From contig CANXME010002453.1 in NCBI GenBank assembly GCA_948144175.1, forward strand, positions 1,296,001-1,360,000: a stretch of DNA of 64,000 bases. The letters are read 5' to 3'. Position 1 is the stretch's first letter, and each line of letters opens with the position of its first letter. The DNA comes from Closterium sp. NIES-65. Taxonomy: Eukaryota > Streptophyta > Zygnematophyceae > Desmidiales > Closteriaceae. Below the pieces are notes generated by a model that saw only the letters and a list, made by a program, of their open reading frames with translations, searched no databases and had not been told where the DNA came from. This document shows, piece after piece, positions 21,101-35,400 of the stretch. Position numbers and translations under genes: made by a program.

Positions 21101-24100
21101 TTCACCCCACTCTAATCTGGAATAGCCATCCTTCCCTTAATCTCGTACCTTGACCTTGGAAAACACGTGCAGCACAAGCTGAAGGAAGGATGACCATTCA
21201 CGATAAATCTAGCACTGCTTCGGCTTGTGCTGCACCACCAGCCGCGCCAGTTCGTGAGGTGACACCCGAGTCAACTCAAAGGTCTCTCCCCATTCACACC
21301 CCTCCACACCCTAACGCACCTTTACCTTGGAAAACGTGTGAATGCGCAGTTTTGGATTGTGCTGCCCCACCAGCCCCGCCAGCTCCCTCTCTCTTTTCTT
21401 CCAACATCAACCCACCCTCAACTTGGAAGATCGAACCCTCTGACTATGCCTCACCTTGACCTTGGAAAACGTGTGAATGCGCTGTTTCGGGTTGTGCTGC
21501 CCCACCAGCCCCGCCAGCTCCCTCTCTCGTTTCTTCCAACATCAACCCACCCTCAGCTTGGAAGATCGAACCCTCTGACTATGCCTCACCTTGACCTTGG
21601 AAAACGTGTGAATGCGCTGTTTCGGGTTGTGCTGCCCCACCAGCCCCACAAGCTCGCCCTCTGCCTTCTCCAACTGCTGCTGCACGCCCTCCAGTTGTTG
21701 CTGGGGTGGGGTAGAAAGATGAGCGAAAGGAAAGGAGAAGAGAAGAGAAAACAAAGGGTGACGGGACGAACAGGAGAGGCCAAACCCGAGTATCTCCCTC
21801 GCCAGCACACTCCACCTTCTCCAACTGCTGCTGCACGTCCACCACTTGTTGCTGGGTTAGGGGAAGGAGCCACGAAAAGGGGAAGAGGCAAAAGAACCAT
21901 AAATCAAGAAAATGGTTCACACCGGCCTCTCCATTTCGCCCTCTGCCTCCTAACAACTGCTGTTGCACGCCCTCCAGTTGTTTGCTGGTGGGGGAGGAGA
22001 GAGGAGGGTGGAAGGGATGTTTTCTGTTGAACCACTGCCTTGCGCTGTCGCTCTGGATGCCACTGCTGCAGTGCAGTGCCTGCTGCTGCACTGCACCAAA
22101 AGACAGTTTCTAAGACGCCCTAGAAGCACAATCTCACGCTGAGCACTCTTCTGGAAAAGCACCTGGTCCCTCTCCCAGTAATCCGTTCCGCCATGCTCCT
22201 CTGCAGCACTGCATGCCGCAGATGCTGACCGCTTCTGACCGCTGCACTGATTGCTGCTGTGCTGGATGTAGCTGCTGCACTAAGAAACTGTTTCTGAGGA
22301 GTTATAGAAACCCGCTCTCACCTTAAGGTGAGCATTCTCCTGGGAGAGCGCGTGATTCTTCTGCAGGCTCTTGTCTGCCATGCTCCTCTGCAGCACTGCC
22401 TCCGACTGCTGTGCTGCCCCCTTCTGCTGCATTTCCTGCTGAAGCACTACCTTCAACCCATCAAGCGCCTCTCACCTTGAGGTGAGCATTCTCCTGCGTG
22501 AGCGTGTGGTTCTTCTGCATGCACTTGTCCGCCATGCTCCTCTGCAGCACTGCCTCTGACCGAATCTGCTGTATCTCCACCAGAAATCTGGCGGGATGGG
22601 GAATGTATGAGAAACGGACAGAATGAGTGTGATCAGGATGGGGCGGACAGAAAACTCTAGGGAATATATGAGAAACAGAAACCGCAATGCATAGCCACAG
22701 CACCACATCAAACCGTGTTTCCTGCACGCTGCATCTTCACTACCAGAATTAGCATGAAATGGATGCTGGGAAAGCACAGATCGGGAGTTCCGAACGCCGT
22801 GTAAGTGGGTGTTGAAAATCCTCCAAGGAAGAAGCCAGTGACAAAGTGTTTCCAGAAGTGCAAGTTCTTAATGCTTGTTGCAAGCAACACCAGAGGAGAG
22901 GGGAATGGATGAAATGAGGAGTGTCTGGGAAGGCGGAAGGTTGAGGAGCGGAGCAGAGAGGTGAATGAGGAACGGTCGAGATACACCTCTTTTTTAAGAA
23001 TGGAAAAGGATCCGAGTAGAGAGAGAGCAGGTGAAAAGAAGAAGGGTGGCGTATGTCTTGTTCTCGACAATGAGAAAGGGATTTCAGAGCTGAGAGGGCA
23101 GATGAGAAGGCAAGGTTGACGTACTTGTCTTTCTCGTGAAGGAGGAGGTCTTGCTGCGTGCGAAGCTGGCGAATCTCGTGATCCTGGCAGAAGAAGCAAC
23201 GAGGGACGGAGTTCAAAAGGGGAGAGATAAGGAAGGGGAAGGACGAAGACAAGGTGAGGGAATGGGCAAAGGCATGGACGTTGGAAGCTGGCGGATCTCG
23301 TGATCCTGGCAGAAGAAGCAATGAGGAGGAGAGGTCGGAAGGAAAGGGACAGGGAAGGGAAGGACGAAGGCAAGCACGTTGGCAGAAAATCTATGGTCCT
23401 GATGGAGGCGAGGCGACAAGGAGGGGACGAGAGGGCGTGGGTGGAGGGAAAACTTGCCACCATGGCAGGGTTGCTGATTGAAGGAGCCATCTGTGCCACG
23501 TGAAGTGCATGATTGAGGAGAGCATGGAACATTCTGGGAGTGGGGCTGCCGTAGTAATAAACAAGGCCACCAACTCGCCTGTGCAGTAAATCAACTAAAA
23601 AAACTGTGCCACGTGAAGTGCATGATTGAGGAGGAGAGCACGGAACATTCTGGGAGTGGGAGTAACAACCAAGGCCACCAACCCACTCAATGCATCACCT
23701 GTTTGCTGAGGCGCCTCAACACCTGAGCGCGGCAACCCACCTTTTGCAGCACTTGCTGGTGCCTCCTCAGTGCTTTCGCCTTTAGCAGTTCCACTGCTGC
23801 CCCTCCTGCTGCTGCACCTGCTGCATCAGGCGAGCATCCCCCATCCGCGGCCGCTTCACTGCCTCCAATACCCGACTCTGATGCCGATCCTGCTGCTTCA
23901 AGAATGGAGCCCATGCCCATGCCCATGCCCATGCTCATGCTCATATCCGTCGCTCCAGGTGACCCGTCTTGTGTGCTTCGTCTGCTCCTTGCCCGCGTGG
24001 GAGCTGGAGTGCTCATGGCAGCGAGTGAGCCGCGCACCGACTGCTCCGATGCACACAGCTGGGCGTGAAGCAGGCGGTTCTGGTAGGGATGGGAGGGACG

Positions 24101-27100
24101 GGAGGGATGGGAGGGATGGGAAGGATAGGCGCACGGGAAGGTTGGGTTGTGATGAAGGAAAATCTGCGGTGGAGTGCTCATGGCAGCGCGTGAGCCGCGG
24201 ACTGACTGACTGCTCCGATGCACACAGCTGGGCGTGAAGCAGGCGGTTCTGGGGGTATGGACTGGAGAGATGGGGGCATGGGAAAGAGCAGCGAGAATGG
24301 AAACACGCCTGTGCTGGAGTGCTCATGGCAGAGCGTGACCCGTGCACTGACTGCTCTGACGCTCTCAGCTGGGCGTGCAGTGTATGGTTCTGCAGGTATA
24401 AGGGCTATCGGAGGGATGAGAGGGATGGGTTAATGCGGGGATGAGAGGGATGCGGTAATGCGGGGATGAGAGGGATGGGGTAATGCGGGGATGAGAGGGA
24501 TGGGGGATGGGTGATGAGAGGGATGGGGGCATGGACAGGAAGGGGGGCGAGTTGAGAGCGATAGGGGCATGGCCAGGCTTTCACAATGCAGTGCTAGAAA
24601 AGGTGAAAGTTGTTGTGGGACATCTCCCAAGTACGCACCTCCTTCTGAAGAACTTCAATCTGCTTCACCAGCTGCTTCACCTCGCCCTCCTTCCTCTCCA
24701 TCTCCCTCTCCCTCTCCCTCTCCCTCTCCATCCTCCCACTCCACCATTCATCACCACTCCCCACCGCTCCCTCCCTCCCACTCTCCAAACCGCCAGCAGC
24801 ACACACCACACTTCCATCCAGACGTGCAGGCAAGCTCATTCTCCCACCCTGCCTCCCTCTCCCCAGTTCACGAGAAGCCGAGAAGAGCACTGGAGTGGCA
24901 TGTGGCTGCTGCAAGCTCACTGCTGACACCCCATCTGTTCCCACGTCGGCAGCACGAACAGGAGAACTCAGGACCCCCATCCCATGCTCCTCCCCACCTT
25001 CTTCCCACCCAACCCCTTCCCCATCTCCCTTCTCCTCGCTCCTCCTTTCCCCCTCATCCTCTCCTTTCCCCTTTTCCTCCTCCCCATTCTCCTTCTCCTT
25101 CTCCACCTTCTCCTCCACCCCAGACTCCCCCCTCTGATCCAACAGCCACCTTTCCCGCTCCAGAACCTCCCTTACTGCTCGCATCTGCTCCACCTCCCTC
25201 CTCTGCTTCTCCCTCTCCGCCCTAAACCCTGCCAATTCAGCATCCATCTGTGCTCCCTGCCCCTCCAGAGCAGCAGACGATGCTCTCAGCCGCTCCTCCT
25301 CCATCCTTCTCTCATCCTCCGTCTGCCCCCTACCCTCCTTCGCTCGCTGCCCTTCCCCCTCTGCCTGCACTGCCGGTGTGACCTCCCCCTTCTCCCCCAT
25401 CTCCGCCACCTCAGGCATTTCCGCCAACTCCCCCATCTCCCCCATCTCCCCCGTTCCCAACACCTCTTCCCGCTCGATACTCCCCACTCCTATCCCCTCC
25501 ATCTCTGATGATATCTCATCCCGATCCCTCTCTTCCTGCAGCACACCCTCCTCGCCCAGCACACCCCCCTCACCCGCCTCCTCATCCCGCCTCCTCTTTT
25601 CCTCCACCTCTCTCCTCCTCTCCTCCACCTCCCTCCTCCTCTCCTCCACCACCCTCCTCTCCCTCTCCACCCTCGCTTCCTCCCCTTCCAACTCCCTCTC
25701 CCTCACCCTCCCATCCCAAATCCTCGCTCTAAGCGCCCCAATTGCAAGCTCAAAGCTCTCTCTCCTCCCCTTCCCCGGCACCGGAACCACATCCCCTTCC
25801 TCCAACCCCAACCGCCCCCTCAGCACCCCATTCTCATCCACCAAAGCCCTCACTTCCTTCTCCGCTTTCCACACTGCCTCATCCGCCTCTCTCCTCTCCT
25901 CCTCCGCCCTCTCCTTCCCCTCCTTAACCCCCCTCAGCTCTCGCTGTACCAGCTCCAGAACCACCCTCCCCCAGTTATACCTCACACCCATGTCATACCA
26001 ACATCCCCCTGGATATTGCACCTCTTGCCGGTGAGTCTCCCAGGCCCCCCACGTGTCCTCCCACACTCCCAGCTTCACCGTCACCTCTTCCAACTCCCTC
26101 CGACTCCTCTCCAACTCCTCCTTATGCCTCCGAATCTCCTCCTCTTTCCCCTCAACCTCCTCTCGCACCTGCAACAACTCCCCCTCCAGCTCTTCCCGAG
26201 ACTGCCCCTGCTCCAGCCCCCCTTCTCCTTCCATCTTCACCATTCCAAACCGACCAATACCTTCCATATCTTCCAGTATCCCCTGCAGCAACATCACCTC
26301 TGCATTCGCCCTGACAGCTTCTGCCTCCTCACTCTGCATCAGACCCTCCAGAACCTCCAGCCTCGCTCTCACACTCTCCTCTTCCTCCAGCCTCTCTCTC
26401 ACTCTCTCCCCTGCCAAAGCCGCTTCTTCCTGCGCCTCCTGCACCTTCCTCACTGCCTCCGCCAGTCTCACCGCATCCTCTTCCGCCCTCCTCTCCGCCT
26501 CCCGCCCGTTCTCCTCCAATTCCTCTACCTTCCTCATAAGCTCATCCACTAGCCGTTGTGCCTGCTCCCTCTCTACCTCCTCCCCCTCGCTCACCCTCAC
26601 CTCTCCTCCTGCCACCTCACTCCCCGCATCCACCACGTCACCCTCCCCACCTGCCACCTCATCCCCCCCAACACCCGCCCCAACTCCCCCTTCCCCCACC
26701 TCACCTCCCGCACCCACCACCCCGCCCTCCCTCACCCTCCTCTCTGCCTCCTCCGCCCTCTCCCCTGCACTCAACACCTGCGCTCTCACCGCACCCATTT
26801 CCTCCCTCATCCTCTCCAACGCCTTCTCATCCTCCACCTTCTGTTCCGCCGCCTTCACCAGCCTCTGTAACGCCGCCCGTAGCTCATGCTTCAACCTCAC
26901 ATACTTGGCCTTCGTCTCCTCCGAATCATCCAGCAATCCCCGCAGATTCTTCGCCTCATCCATCGTCCTCTGAAGGCTCCTCTCTGCAGCAATCCTCCTA
27001 GCAGTCGCCTCTTGAGTCTTCTTCCACTCTGCTTCCGCCAATTGTGCCGCCTCCTCCCCCAAATCCCTCTCCCTCCTTAGCGCCTCTTCCAAATCCCTCT

Positions 27101-30100
27101 TCTCCTCCTCGCTCCGCTCCTCTCGACCCTGCAGCGCCCGAACCTGTTCCTGAATCGCCCGCAGCTGCTCCTCCACCGAAGCTTTTTCCCGAGCCAACGC
27201 CGCAGCCGCGGCGGCCGCTTCCCGAACCTCTCTCTCCGCTTCCTCCGCCAGCCTCTCCGCCTCGTGCCTCCGCCCCTCCTCCGTCTGCATCCTCTCTACA
27301 AGCTCCCTCGCTTCCTGCTCCTGGAGCTTCAGATTCGCCTTGAGCGCGCTATTAGCCCACTCTGCCTCGAGTTTCCCTTTAATTGCCGAGTCCAAATCCA
27401 ACCTCTGCTGCCTGAACCGGTCCTGATCCTTCCCCACATGCCTGAGTGAAGACCTACAGTCAACCACACATTCCATACCTCCCACTCTTCCCCCTCCTCC
27501 TCCCCCTCCGCCTCCGCCTCTTCCTGCTGTAGCACCCTTGCCCCTCGTTGAAAGCGGAGTCTCAAACCCCTTGGCGCCAGAAAACGCCTCCTCGAGATTC
27601 CTATTGATGCCTGCCCCCAGTGCGGTACCAAACCCGCCGCTGCTGGGAGTGGTGACATGAGCGCCCCGAGTGGTGGTGACCAGAGGCGTGGGAATGAGAG
27701 TGCTGGGGGCAGCAGCACGGGCGACTGATGGGACGGGAGTGGGCGCGGAGGTAAGACCTCCCTTCTGTGTGGTGAGGCCTCTCTGGAACGCGGAGGAGGA
27801 GGTATCGGCGTTTAGAGCCTTGAGAGAGCTGATTTGCTCTTCCAGAGAGAGGTTCTGAGCAGCCAGCAGCTGCATCTCCGCCTCCATCTCTTTCGTTTGC
27901 CTGTTGGATGGGCAGAAGAGGGATCGAGGCATGGAAGGACGGAGGGATGGAAGGATGAAGGGGTGGGGGAGCGGATGGCGCGCATAAATTGAGACTTTCA
28001 GCAGCCAGCAGCTGCATCTCCGCCCCTGCACCCGGCCAGCTTTTGAGTTGACTCAAGAGTCACCTAACCCATCATCCACCATTCGTCTCTCACCTCGACA
28101 GCTGCTCATTGGCAGCATCAGACAGCCTTACGCGCTCCCTGCACGGATCCACCTGGTGTGCTCCCTGCAGCGAGCCAGCTGTTGCGTCGACTCAAGAGTC
28201 ACCTACTGTCTGCCGCTCAGCTCGCCGGCTCCGACAGCCCGCCCTAGCTGCTCCCTGCAGCGAGCCAGCTGCTCACGCACTCCCCAGCATCACTATACCT
28301 GCATTTCCCTCTGGATCTTGCCGGTCTCTCACCTCGCCAGCTGCTCGTTAGCAGCATCTGACAGCCGTAGGTGCTCCCTGCAGCGACCCAGCTCTGCCCG
28401 TGCGCCCTGCAGCTCCTGCGTGAGCTCCTCTATGTGCGCCTGCGCGTGGCCCCCGCCCGCTGCTGCCTTCTGCACCAACAGCTCCGCCACCTGGTGAGGA
28501 GAAACGAAGGAGAGGGCAAGGAGGGTAGGGGAGGAAGGGAGGGCAGGGAGGGCAGGGAGGGCAGGGAGGAAGCGGGGCAGGGAGGGCAGGGAGTGGGGGA
28601 GGGCAGAGAGGGAGTGGGGCAGGGAGGTAAGCATCAGACAGCCTTAGGTGCTCCCTGCAGCGACCCAGCTCCGCCCGTGCGCCCTGCAGCTCCTGCGTGA
28701 GCTCCTCTATGCGCGCCTGCGCGTGGCCCCCGCCCGCTGCTGCCTTCTGCACCAACAGCTCCGCCACCTGGTGAGGAGAAATACGTGTGGTGAGAAAATG
28801 GAGGGCAAGGTTGAAAGGGAGGGGGTATGGGAGTGCTGCCCCTTGCTGCTGCCTTCTGCACCAGCAGCTCCGCCAACTGGTGAGCAGGAACACGTGTGGG
28901 GAGAATCCAGGGATGGGAGGACAGGGAGGGCAGGGATGGCAGGAAGAAGGGAGGGGATGTAAGGCAGGAGGGGCAGGGGGGGCAGGGAGCGGAGGTAAGG
29001 CAAGGAGGGCAGGCAGGGGAGGTAATGCACAGGAGGACGGGAGACACTCCGCAGTGCTCTCCCATTACACCACACTGTTCTTCCCTCACACCGCATTGTT
29101 CTCCCCTCTCACCGCACTGCTCTCCTCTCACACCGAACTGCGCTCGCCTGACCCTCCAGTTCGCTCAACCACACTACACAGTGCTCACCTGATCCTTCAG
29201 ATTCTCCATATCACTCTGCACACCCTCCGACCCACTTCCCTCCTCCTCCACCTCCTCCTCCTCCTCCCCCTCCTCCACAGTCGCCAACCTTCCTTCCATC
29301 CCCTCCCCCTCTGCACCACCAGCATCACCAGCACCACCGTTAGCACCCATCACATCAACCTGATTCCCACCCCCACCACGAGCAGCAGTAGCAGCAGCAG
29401 CGGAAGCAGCAGCGAGCTGCTTCCTCAGCTTCGCATTCTCGCCCCTCAGAACGCCCACTTCCCTCTCCAGCTCCCTCTCCCTGCGCAAGCACCCCGCCAG
29501 CGTCCGCTCCAGCCGCTCAATCTCCCCCAGCAGCTGCACATGCCTGGGCGAGTTCGCCCTCTCCTGCAACGCTATTGCCAGTGGGGAGCAGGCAGCAGCA
29601 CTGGTGGAGGTACCAGCAGCATTGGTGGCAGGGTTGCGGGGTGTCCTGGGTGTGGTGGTGCGGGAGTGAGGGAGGGAGAAGGGCGGCGAGGAGGAGGAGG
29701 CAGGGAGGAGCAAACGGGCTTCGCAGGTGCAGAGCTTGTACAGTCGATGAAGCTCGTCCTGTGTGTGGGGATGGTGGGAGAGGAGGGGAGAAGAGGGAGG
29801 ACGCATGGTTGAAGGGAAACGAGGCAGCAGGGAGTGAGAATGACAGGAGAAGGTGTCGTTAGGAAGGAGATAAGTAGAAACAAGAGAGACAGGCAAGGCG
29901 AGGATCCATCAAACTCAAAATGCACCTGAAGGTTGTTCTTCGTGCGTTGAGTCGACTAAGAAGAGGCTCACCTTGTGCCTCACCTTGAGCACCGTGTGCA
30001 TGACTGTGAGCATTGCCGTGCGCACCCTGAGCCATATAAGGGGGCAGGGAGCTTCGCAGCTTGAGGGCGTCATGCTCACCCTCTGAGACATTTGGAGTTG

Positions 30101-32358
30101 TGCTGAGTTGTCTCAGAACGCACCTTGTGCTCGGCTAGCTCGTGCTTGAGAGCATCTTTTCTACCCTCCGCAGCCTCGTTCACCACCGGTCCACTGCCTT
30201 GTTGTGCATTCTGACTCGACTGAAAATACACCTAAGCATCGCACCTTGAGCCTTGCGATTTCCTTCTTGAGAGCGTCCTTCTCGCCCTCTGCAGCCTCAT
30301 TCACCACTGCCTTGTTATGCACCAGCTTCGCCCGCTGTGCGAATTTGAGCGTACTGTGCGACTCCCGGAATGACCTGCGGATGCAGCCACACACGAGGCA
30401 CGGTAACAAGAGATTATGCATGAGATGAGGCATCCCGAGAACTTGCCCTGATGTGAGACTCACAGCACGATCTTGGCATGTATGAATGCATGCAGGGGAG
30501 ACATGCTACACAAGGGACGCGATATGTGCCAGAGCGTCACACGAGAAAAACTAAGAAGAAAAGGCTTCAAGGACGACAAGGGAGGGAGGTGGGGGACGGA
30601 GACTTAAGAGCCGAGTCTGAGTTGTGAGCGGGCAGCAGTGTCACGGGAAGGTGCGTGCCCCGTGCTCGCTATCATGCTTACCTCTCTTGCTGCTGGCATT
30701 CCTGCTGCTTACCCTGCGAATGGGCTGATGCACGCGATAATGGTGGTCTTTGAGTTGCCTCCCAGAGAGTCCTGCACACGGAGATGGTGGTGAGTGGAAG
30801 GAGGAGCAAGAGTATTCACCTGGAAGAGCAAGGAGGAAGAGTATTCACCTGGAAGAGCAAGGAGGAAGAGTATTCATCTGGAAGAGCAAGGAGGAAGGGT
30901 ATTCACATGGAGGAGCGAATTGAAAACCCGGAGGAAGAAGAGGCAAGAATATTTACCTGGAGGGGAAAGGGAACCTCACCTGGAGAAGCCATGGTGTTCA
31001 CCTGGAGAAGAAAGGTGAGGTAGGAGTCGCGGTAGGGCACGTGGCGAGGCCTGTTCTCCCTCAGCGACTCCACCAGCACCATGATCACCTTGCTGTTACA
31101 CACAAACACACAAACACAGACGATTGTGGGACACAGGAATCAAAACAAATGACATGTGATAAGCGCTTGCGTAGCGACTCCACCTGATGCCCGGCCCTCA
31201 ATTGAATAAGTGGCATTGATCCGACTAGCACCGTAATGACCTTCATCATACGTGCACACAGCATATTAAGAAGAGGAGAGTGGCTGGCGACAACCCCGAG
31301 TTGGGAGGGAGATGTGTTGATGGAGCTCGCCACCTTGATCCACACATGCTCTCAAAGCGTCCTCTCAGCAATTCACATAGAAGCACTCATTCTCGGCACG
31401 CACAGGCAAGGGAGAGAGCCAAGGGAGAGAGGCGACGAACCCGAGCTGGGAGAGGGAAGTGTTGATGGAGCTCGCCTCCTTGAGCCGCTCATGTCCTCAA
31501 AGCATCCCCTCAGCATTTTAAACAGTGTGCATGCGTGCATACAGCATCACGGTGCATCATGCACAGATAAGGATGAGAGGTGACAAACCCGAGCTGGGAG
31601 AGCGAGGTGTTGATGGAGCTCGCCTCCTTGAGCCGCTCTCCTGTGGCCCCTGATGACTTCTGCCTGGCAGGGGTGGAGCGCAGTGGGGTGGGGAGGGGTG
31701 GAGTGGGAAATTGAGGGGTGGAGTGGGGTGGGAAGTACTCTTTGTAATGGGGAAGAGGGGATGAGGGATACCTTTCAAGATGTGCAACAGGGTAAGCGAG
31801 GTACCCTTTCAGAGCATCAAAAGGCAAGTCAATAGATGGCGAGAGGGGATGGGAGGGGGTACCTTTCAGAGCCTGCTAGGTCAACGAGATTGAGTTGACC
31901 AAAGCGCCGATTGCTGATACCCTCAACCGTCCACTGCAGCGGAGGGAAGGGGAGACATGGGAGGCGTGGTGAGGCACGTCAAGACACGCACACATCTGCA
32001 TACTTGCACATATGCACACACACATGCTGTTGCATGATGCATGCATGAGAGAACGTAAGCATGGAAGAGGCACCCAATGAGTGTGCCCACTGTGCTATCA
32101 GCGCTCACATTGCTCTCTCTCAGTACGCCAGGTATGTGTTGCCATCTGTGCATGTGTGTGTCTGCAGCAGCAGCAGCAGCAGCAGCACTCACTGTGCTCT
32201 CAATGCTGCCAGTGGCAGGCACTCACGGTTCTCCTCCGCAAGCCTGCCAGCACCAGCACTGCACTTACCGTGCTCTCGATGTTGCACGTGAAGACGCTGT
32301 GAGACCGGCTGCTCTCCCGGTTCATGTTCGTCCCCGCCACCCGCCGGTTCTTCGCTCC

Positions 32359-32431
<73 letters not shown>

Positions 32432-35400
32432 GATGTCAACACTTTGTTACAACATTGAGCCGACTCAGAAGTAGACGACTTTCTAGACGTCTCAAAAGTT
32501 GCACACACACACACAGACACGCCGATGTCAACACTCTGTTACAACCTTGAGCCAACTCGAAGGCATCTCTGTGCATAAGAGCAGGCCACTTACTCGCTGG
32601 ATGAGCTCCATGACTTGAGCAAAGCAGGTGACCGGCTGCTTGGTGAGATTCTCCACATAAACGCCATTGGGGCCCTCCCGGATCTGAGGGAGACAAAAAG
32701 GGGAGGGCGTGGGGAAGAGGGGGGGGGGGGGAAGGCAGGAAAGAGTGTTTGAGAGGCTTACAAATGTGTGTGACAGGAATGGATAGGCGAATAAAGACTG
32801 GATTGTAAATATCCAGGAATGAGCACGTTCACATGAACGTGAGACGCTCGCCCTACACCTGAAACCCTAAGCGTTATACCCTGAACCCTGAACCCTGGAA
32901 CCACATGCAGGTTGCAGCGCTTGAGGTCCAGCAGATCATACAGAAAGTGCTCGTTGTAACTTTCCAGGAAGGAGCACGTGCAGATGAAAGTGAGACGTCT
33001 CAAGACACATGCACCCTACACCTTAAACCCTAAGCCCTCATCCCTGTGCTCACGTGCAGGTTGCAGCGCTTGGGGTCTAGCAGGTCATAGAAGTGCTCGT
33101 TGTAGATTTCCAGGAAAGAGCACGTGCAGATGAACGTGAGGCGCTCGCCCGCCCTCTGCTGCTTCTCCTGGCAAGGTTGACGGATGGGGAGAGGAGGGAA
33201 GAAACAGAGGTGGAGAGAGGAGGAAAGAAACAGAGGTGGAGAGAGGAGGGAAGAAACAGAGGTGGGGAGAGGAGGGAAGAAACAGAGGTGGGGAGAGGAG
33301 GGAAGAAACAGAGGTGGGGAGAGGAGGGAAGAAACAGAGGTGGGGAGAGGAGGGAAGAAACAGAGGTGGGGAGAGGAGGGAAGAAACAGAGGTGGAGAGA
33401 GGAGGGAAGAAACAAAGGTGGGGAGAGGAGGGAAGACACAGAGGTGGAGAGAGGAGGGAAGTCACAGAGGTGGGGAAAGGAGGAGGGAAAGAATAAAAGG
33501 TGGGAAGAGAGAAGGAGGAAAGGAAGAGACGAGGGGCAAGAAGAAGGGAAGGGAGATGGCATTGGGAAAGGGAGAAGGAGAGTGAGACTCTGGTTAGGAG
33601 AAATGGAGTTGGTGGGGGCAAGAGTTGAAGGGTGATGGAAGAAGGTGTGATGGACTCAAACACGGGCATGGTGAAACGGAAGGTAGAGTAGAGCAGCAAA
33701 CAGCTAGCAGACAGACGGACGGTTGTCAAATTTTTGAGTCGACTCAAAAACAGAGTGAAGGAAGGGGAAGGGGAGGATGAGGAAGGTGTGGTTGTGGAGG
33801 AGGATGAAGGGTTTTTGAGTCGACTAAAAAACGGAAGGTAGAGTAGAGCAGCAAACAGGTAGCAGACAGACGGACAGTTGTCAAATTAAAGCAAGGTCTG
33901 CTGTCAATATTCAGTCGGCTTAGAAGCAACCACATCAGGCAGCCGTAAATTTCCAATCAAGATCCCAATCCAGATTTGAAATCCCAAGGTTCTGGTCCCC
34001 AGAAGTTCTGCACGCAGGCAGCAAGGAGTGCCGGCAGCGAGGTGTGCAGTCTTTTTGAGACGCACCTGTTGCATCAGGGCGAAGACCAGCTGGAAGACTC
34101 GCGGGATCATCCCCCACCTCGACCCGACCTCCACGTCAGTGTTATCCCCTCGCAATCTGTCCACGTCAGCCTTGTCCACGTCAGCTCCAAACATTGTGTA
34201 CGTCTTCCCGCTGCCCGTCTGAGATGTGTCATGAGGAAGAGGGAGTGGGCAAACGGGGGGAGGAAAGGAGAGTGGCCAGGAGGAGGGAGGGAGGGCATAC
34301 AAAAAGGTTGAAATGGAATATGAAAGGATGACAATCTAAGACATCTCAAAAGTAGAGGGAGAGCATGCAGAAAGAAAGAAACAAGGATATGCTCTAGGAA
34401 GGGGATACTGCATGAATAAGACTGCTGGGGATGTTGTCAAGGGGTTCAGGGGATAGGGAAAGGGCAAGAGGGACGGGGGGGGAATACCACCATGTTATAT
34501 GCCACAATTTTTTAGGCGCCTCAAAACTGAGACGATTTTTGAGGCGCCTCAAAAATGTTGTCAGGGGGTTCAGGGAATAGGGAAGAGGCAAGAGGGACGG
34601 GTGGGGAAATACCACCATGCCATATGCCACACACGGGAAGCCTTGAAACCACCGTTATCCATGGCAGATACAACGAACCTGGCCATACGCGAACATAGTG
34701 CTGTTGTACCCAGCTAGGCAGTTCTCGACTATGGGCCTCCCTGCCAGCTCGAACAGGTCCTCCTGCACAGGGAAAGGGGGGAAGGGGGGCAACGAGGGAG
34801 AGGGACAGGGGATGGGGGCTTAGAGAAGAGCTTTGTAACTATGGCCTCCCTGCCAGCTCAAACAGGCCTCCTGCACAGGGAAAGGGGGGAAAAAGGGGCA
34901 ATGGGGGAGAGTGGTAGGGGATGGGGGCTTAGAGAAGATATTCTAAACTATGGGCCTCCCTCCCAGCTCGAACAGAACCTCCTGCACGAGGAGAAGTGGG
35001 GAAAAGGGGCAAGAAGGGGGGAAGGGGCTTATGAGGCGCTTCAGAGAGAGGCAATTCTCGACTATGGGCCTCCCTGCCAGCTCGAACAGGTCCTCCTGCA
35101 CGAGTAGACAACGGAGAGGGACCAGGGAGGGGGAAGGGAGAGGGGGAAGCGGGTGAGGGGAGCAGCGAGAGGTGGAAGGAAGGAACAACGACCAGACGTG
35201 GAAGGAAGGAAAAGAACCTGTCTTGGTTCACCAGGAGCAGCGACCAGGGGCCGTCTTGTGCCCCTGTTCCCACGAGTACCTTCAATAGGTTCTACCTCGA
35301 CCTTCATTTCAAGAGCTCTGCCACTCCCATCCCCATGCCCACCTGCGACGCGCTCACCCCTACCCTTCAATCCAACAACCCCCGATCCCTGATCCCCACG

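Noticed and set aside
23254..23503. Plus-strand ORFs in kinesin introns
   Set aside because: Purine-rich read-through opposite to exon copies, without domains or conserved starts.
32189..32550. ORFs rich in Cys/Val or His/Thr near 32.4 kb
   Set aside because: Generated by the (CA)n microsatellite.
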